Source: Kastovskya adunca ATA6-11-RM4 (GTDB lineage Bacteria; Cyanobacteriota; Cyanobacteriia; Cyanobacteriales; Coleofasciculaceae). Taken from it: 64,000 nucleotides of DNA. Positions 61,993 to 64,000 of the stretch are shown here, one piece after another (position 1 is the first letter of the stretch; each line of letters opens with the position of its first letter). The translations under genes were made by a program, and so were the position numbers. The stretch lies in contig JAHHHJ010000008.1 in NCBI GenBank assembly GCA_019359445.1, positions 1 to 64,000 on the forward strand, in the 5' to 3' direction. The notes below the pieces were generated by a model, which worked only from the letters and a program-made list of their open reading frames with translations, was not told the origin of the DNA and did not search any database.

Positions 61993-62219
61993 ACAAAAAT
62001 CATCGGTGACTACTAGAGAAGGCATGATCGGGGGACTCAACGTTAGGCAGAAAATTCAACGTTTTCTCCGGGTAACGTTAATCTGTAACTGCAAGCGCTA
62101 ATATCAAATCAGCCTCAATTGTTCTCAATTTTCCCTGACCTCTACCCGTATCTACTATCCAAGGGTGACAACGAGCAACAACGTTACAAATCAGATGCGA
62201 TCAACCGAGGAGTGAGGAG

Positions 62220-64000
62220 TTGACTCAACACTCAGAACGGACTAAGTCCCGCAGCCCTAACGAACCGCAAAACACTACCTTTGAGCAAAGCCAAAGACCA
62301 GCTTTCTCTAAGAAGTTATGGTCACGCCTCAAAGGTTCAGGGGCGGCTATTTTCAGGAACCCTGCCCTCTTGACGAGTCTCGCCGTCACGGGTTTACTGC
62401 TGGGTGCCCGACAGGTAGGGATTCTAGAGCCGTTGGAGCTAGCTGCCTTTGACCAGTTGGTGCGACTGGAACCGATCCAACCTCCCGATCCGCGCATTTT
62501 GGTAGTCACCATTACTGAAGAAGACCTTCAGTCTCAAGGCAAATGGCCCCTATCTGATGCAGTATACGAGCAACTTTTATCGAAGCTAGAGCAGTATGAA
62601 GCGAAAGTTATTGGTTTAGATATTTATCGGGATTTGGTCTTGGAGCCGGGTCATGCGGATTTATCTAAGCGCTTGCAGCAGCAGTCTAATATTGTTACTG
62701 TTTGTAACTTCACAACTAACAACGATGCGGGCGTCCCTCCCCCGAAAACTGCCCCCTTACCGCAAGTTGGCTTTAGTAATATCCCAGTTGATCGAGATGC
62801 AGTAGTCCGTAAAGCGTTACTCTTTGCCGATCCTGCCCCTAATGCTGTTTGTCCTACCAGCACCTCCTTCAGCTTTCAGATAGCACAAAAATACCTGGAA
62901 GATCAGGGAATTTCTCCCCAATTAACGGAACAAGAGTATGTTCAGCTGGGGCAAGCTGTCTTCAAGCCTCTAGAAGCAAATACAGGAGGCTACCAGAAAG
63001 CGGATAGTAGAGGCTACCAAATCCTCCTCGACTATCGCTCTCCTAGCGTGATCGCCCGCACGGTCACCTTATCGGATGTATTTTCCGATCGCCTTGATCC
63101 TAGTTGGGTGAAAGACCGCATCGTCATTATTGGCTCGACGGCACAGAGTTTAAGAGATAATTTCTACACTCCCTATAGTGGGCGATCGCAACGCTACGAC
63201 AAAATGCCTGGGGTCATCGTCCACGCTCAGGTAGTTAGTCACCTTCTCAGTACCGCCTTGGATGGCAAGACACCCTTTGGGTTTTGGCCAGAGTGGCTAG
63301 AAGCTCTAGGGATTTGGGGTTGGTCGCTGACTGGTGGCATCCTAGCTTTCCGACTGCGGCATCCCATTCGTCTGCTGCTCGGAGAAGTCACTGCCCTATC
63401 ACTCTTATTGGGAAGCTCCTGGATACTATTTTTAAACGCGGCATGGGTACCTGTCGCTACACCACTTATAGGATTGCTCGCCTCCAGTGCGGGGGTCGTT
63501 GCTTACTTCAAATACAAAGAGCAACAAGACCACGCTGACATTGTCGAAAAAGTCAAAGAACAGGAAAGAAATCTAGCTTTATTGCAAGCTCTCTTGAAGG
63601 AGACAACGGAGGTAGCACCGGAAGCAACAGGGCTGTCAACCATTGAACAGACGGGTATGTCCTCTGATGACGCCACTGCCATTTTGACGGAAAGTCAGCA
63701 GTTGACCCTCACCAAACCCAGCTATCATCTGCTGGCTGGACGCTACAAAAGCCTAAGTGTTTTGGGTTCGGGTGGGTTTGGTCTAACTTATATGGCAGAA
63801 GATACCCAGCGACCGGGTTCCCCGACTTGTGTGATTAAGCACCTAAAACCGGCACGTCGCGACGAAAGATTTTTGCAGATTGCTAGACGTCTATTTCGTG
63901 TAGAAGCCGAAATTCTCGAAAAACTGGGCAATCATTCACAAATTCCCCATTTGCTCGCTTATTTTGAAGAAAAAAAAGAATTTTATCTAGTAGAAGAATT
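62220..64000 (+). CDS. CHASE2-domain Ser/Thr protein kinase, C-terminus cut by the window
   Basis: The frame from TTG 62220 is open for 593 codons to the window end. A GAGGAG-rich ribosome site sits just before it. After a cytoplasmic tail and helix (LTSLAVTGLLLGARQVG), a CHASE2 sensor runs from about 85 to 350 (FDQLVRLEPIQPPDPRILVVTITEEDLQ, VIGLDIYRD, IVIIGSTAQSLRDNFYTPY, PGVIVHAQVVSHLLS). Two or three membrane helices follow (about 365-440), then a short coil, then a kinase domain whose ATP loop is LGSGGFGLTY and whose lysine is in CVIKHLKP. The kinase is cut soon after VEAEILEKL. This is a typical cyanobacterial membrane sensor kinase. Confidence 0.9.
   Translation, partial: MTQHSERTKSRSPNEPQNTTFEQSQRPAFSKKLWSRLKGSGAAIFRNPALLTSLAVTGLLLGARQVGILEPLELAAFDQLVRLEPIQPPDPRILVVTITEEDLQSQGKWPLSDAVYEQLLSKLEQYEAKVIGLDIYRDLVLEPGHADLSKRLQQQSNIVTVCNFTTNNDAGVPPPKTAPLPQVGFSNIPVDRDAVVRKALLFADPAPNAVCPTSTSFSFQIAQKYLEDQGISPQLTEQEYVQLGQAVFKPLEANTGGYQKADSRGYQILLDYRSPSVIARTVTLSDVFSDRLDPSWVKDRIVIIGSTAQSLRDNFYTPYSGRSQRYDKMPGVIVHAQVVSHLLSTALDGKTPFGFWPEWLEALGIWGWSLTGGILAFRLRHPIRLLLGEVTALSLLLGSSWILFLNAAWVPVATPLIGLLASSAGVVAYFKYKEQQDHADIVEKVKEQERNLALLQALLKETTEVAPEATGLSTIEQTGMSSDDATAILTESQQLTLTKPSYHLLAGRYKSLSVLGSGGFGLTYMAEDTQRPGSPTCVIKHLKPARRDERFLQIARRLFRVEAEILEKLGNHSQIPHLLAYFEEKKEFYLVEE

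Noticed and set aside
62225-62512. 95-codon minus-strand frame
   Set aside because: It is antisense to the CHASE2 kinase gene, whose frame is continuous and has clear domains.

Overview
The window comes from a cyanobacterium, most likely a large-genome filamentous one; I cannot name the genus. Three things show this. The first 102 bases encode the start of the photosystem II D1 protein (psbA) on the minus strand. The octamer GCGATCGC (HIP1) recurs throughout. Many genes belong to families typical of cyanobacteria: DUF1574, DUF1830, Tic20-like, fasciclin, CHASE2-kinase, multi-domain serine/threonine-histidine kinases and a GAF-GAF-PAS-cyclase. There are no rRNA genes, no CRISPR array and no tRNA that I can support.

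Layout. 0-2.2 kb: psbA 5' end and an IS200/IS605 element (divergent tnpB/tnpA) between psbA and an acyltransferase gene. 2.2-6.8 kb: an MBOAT acyltransferase and a DUF1574/SGNH protein, probably a polysaccharide O-acylation pair. 7.1-12.8 kb: ppc, an orphan secreted propeptide-like protein and larE. 12.8-19.5 kb: small secreted proteins, two fasciclin proteins on either side of an MsbA-like exporter, repeat arrays and a solitary ABC ATPase. 19.6-23.6 kb: exported Mn superoxide dismutase, a degenerate OmpR-type regulator with a receiver-less paralogue, pentapeptide and DUF1830 proteins. 23.6-27.8 kb: two glycosyltransferases of the TIGR04282/04283 type (the first has lost its start), a MITE, a WecA/TagO-like transferase and glyA. 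28.2-36.2 kb: small proteins, Tic20-like, FAH family, rpsF with a long acidic tail, a TPR protein and a Ski2-like helicase. 36.2-42.2 kb: lipid genes (two desaturases, a CFA-type methyltransferase), YjbQ and an aminotransferase. 42.2-49.3 kb: one 2357-residue kinase with a Ser/Thr kinase, a STAND-like ATPase, GAF, PAS, two histidine kinases and a receiver. 49.4-54.7 kb: Prx5-glutaredoxin, then an accessory-looking stretch with an HNH-like membrane protein and a PD-(D/E)XK/NB-ARC/TPR protein. 54.9-64 kb: UbiB-like kinase, recN, a class III cyclase and a CHASE2 Ser/Thr kinase cut by the window end.

The genes fall into loose themes more than operons: envelope and exopolysaccharide (2-7, 24-26 kb), membrane lipid (36-42 kb), oxidative stress (19.9, 49.4 kb) and signalling (21-22, 42-49, 59-64 kb). 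The best candidate for an undescribed system is the 50.3-54.7 kb stretch. It holds an NLR-like protein with an MmeI-like nuclease head beside a putative HNH/transmembrane protein that lies between two copies of a 21-bp direct repeat. Other strong signals are the degenerate/receiver-less regulator pair, a composite short-tandem-repeat family present in three clear copies, and a repeat element translated in frame inside TnpB.
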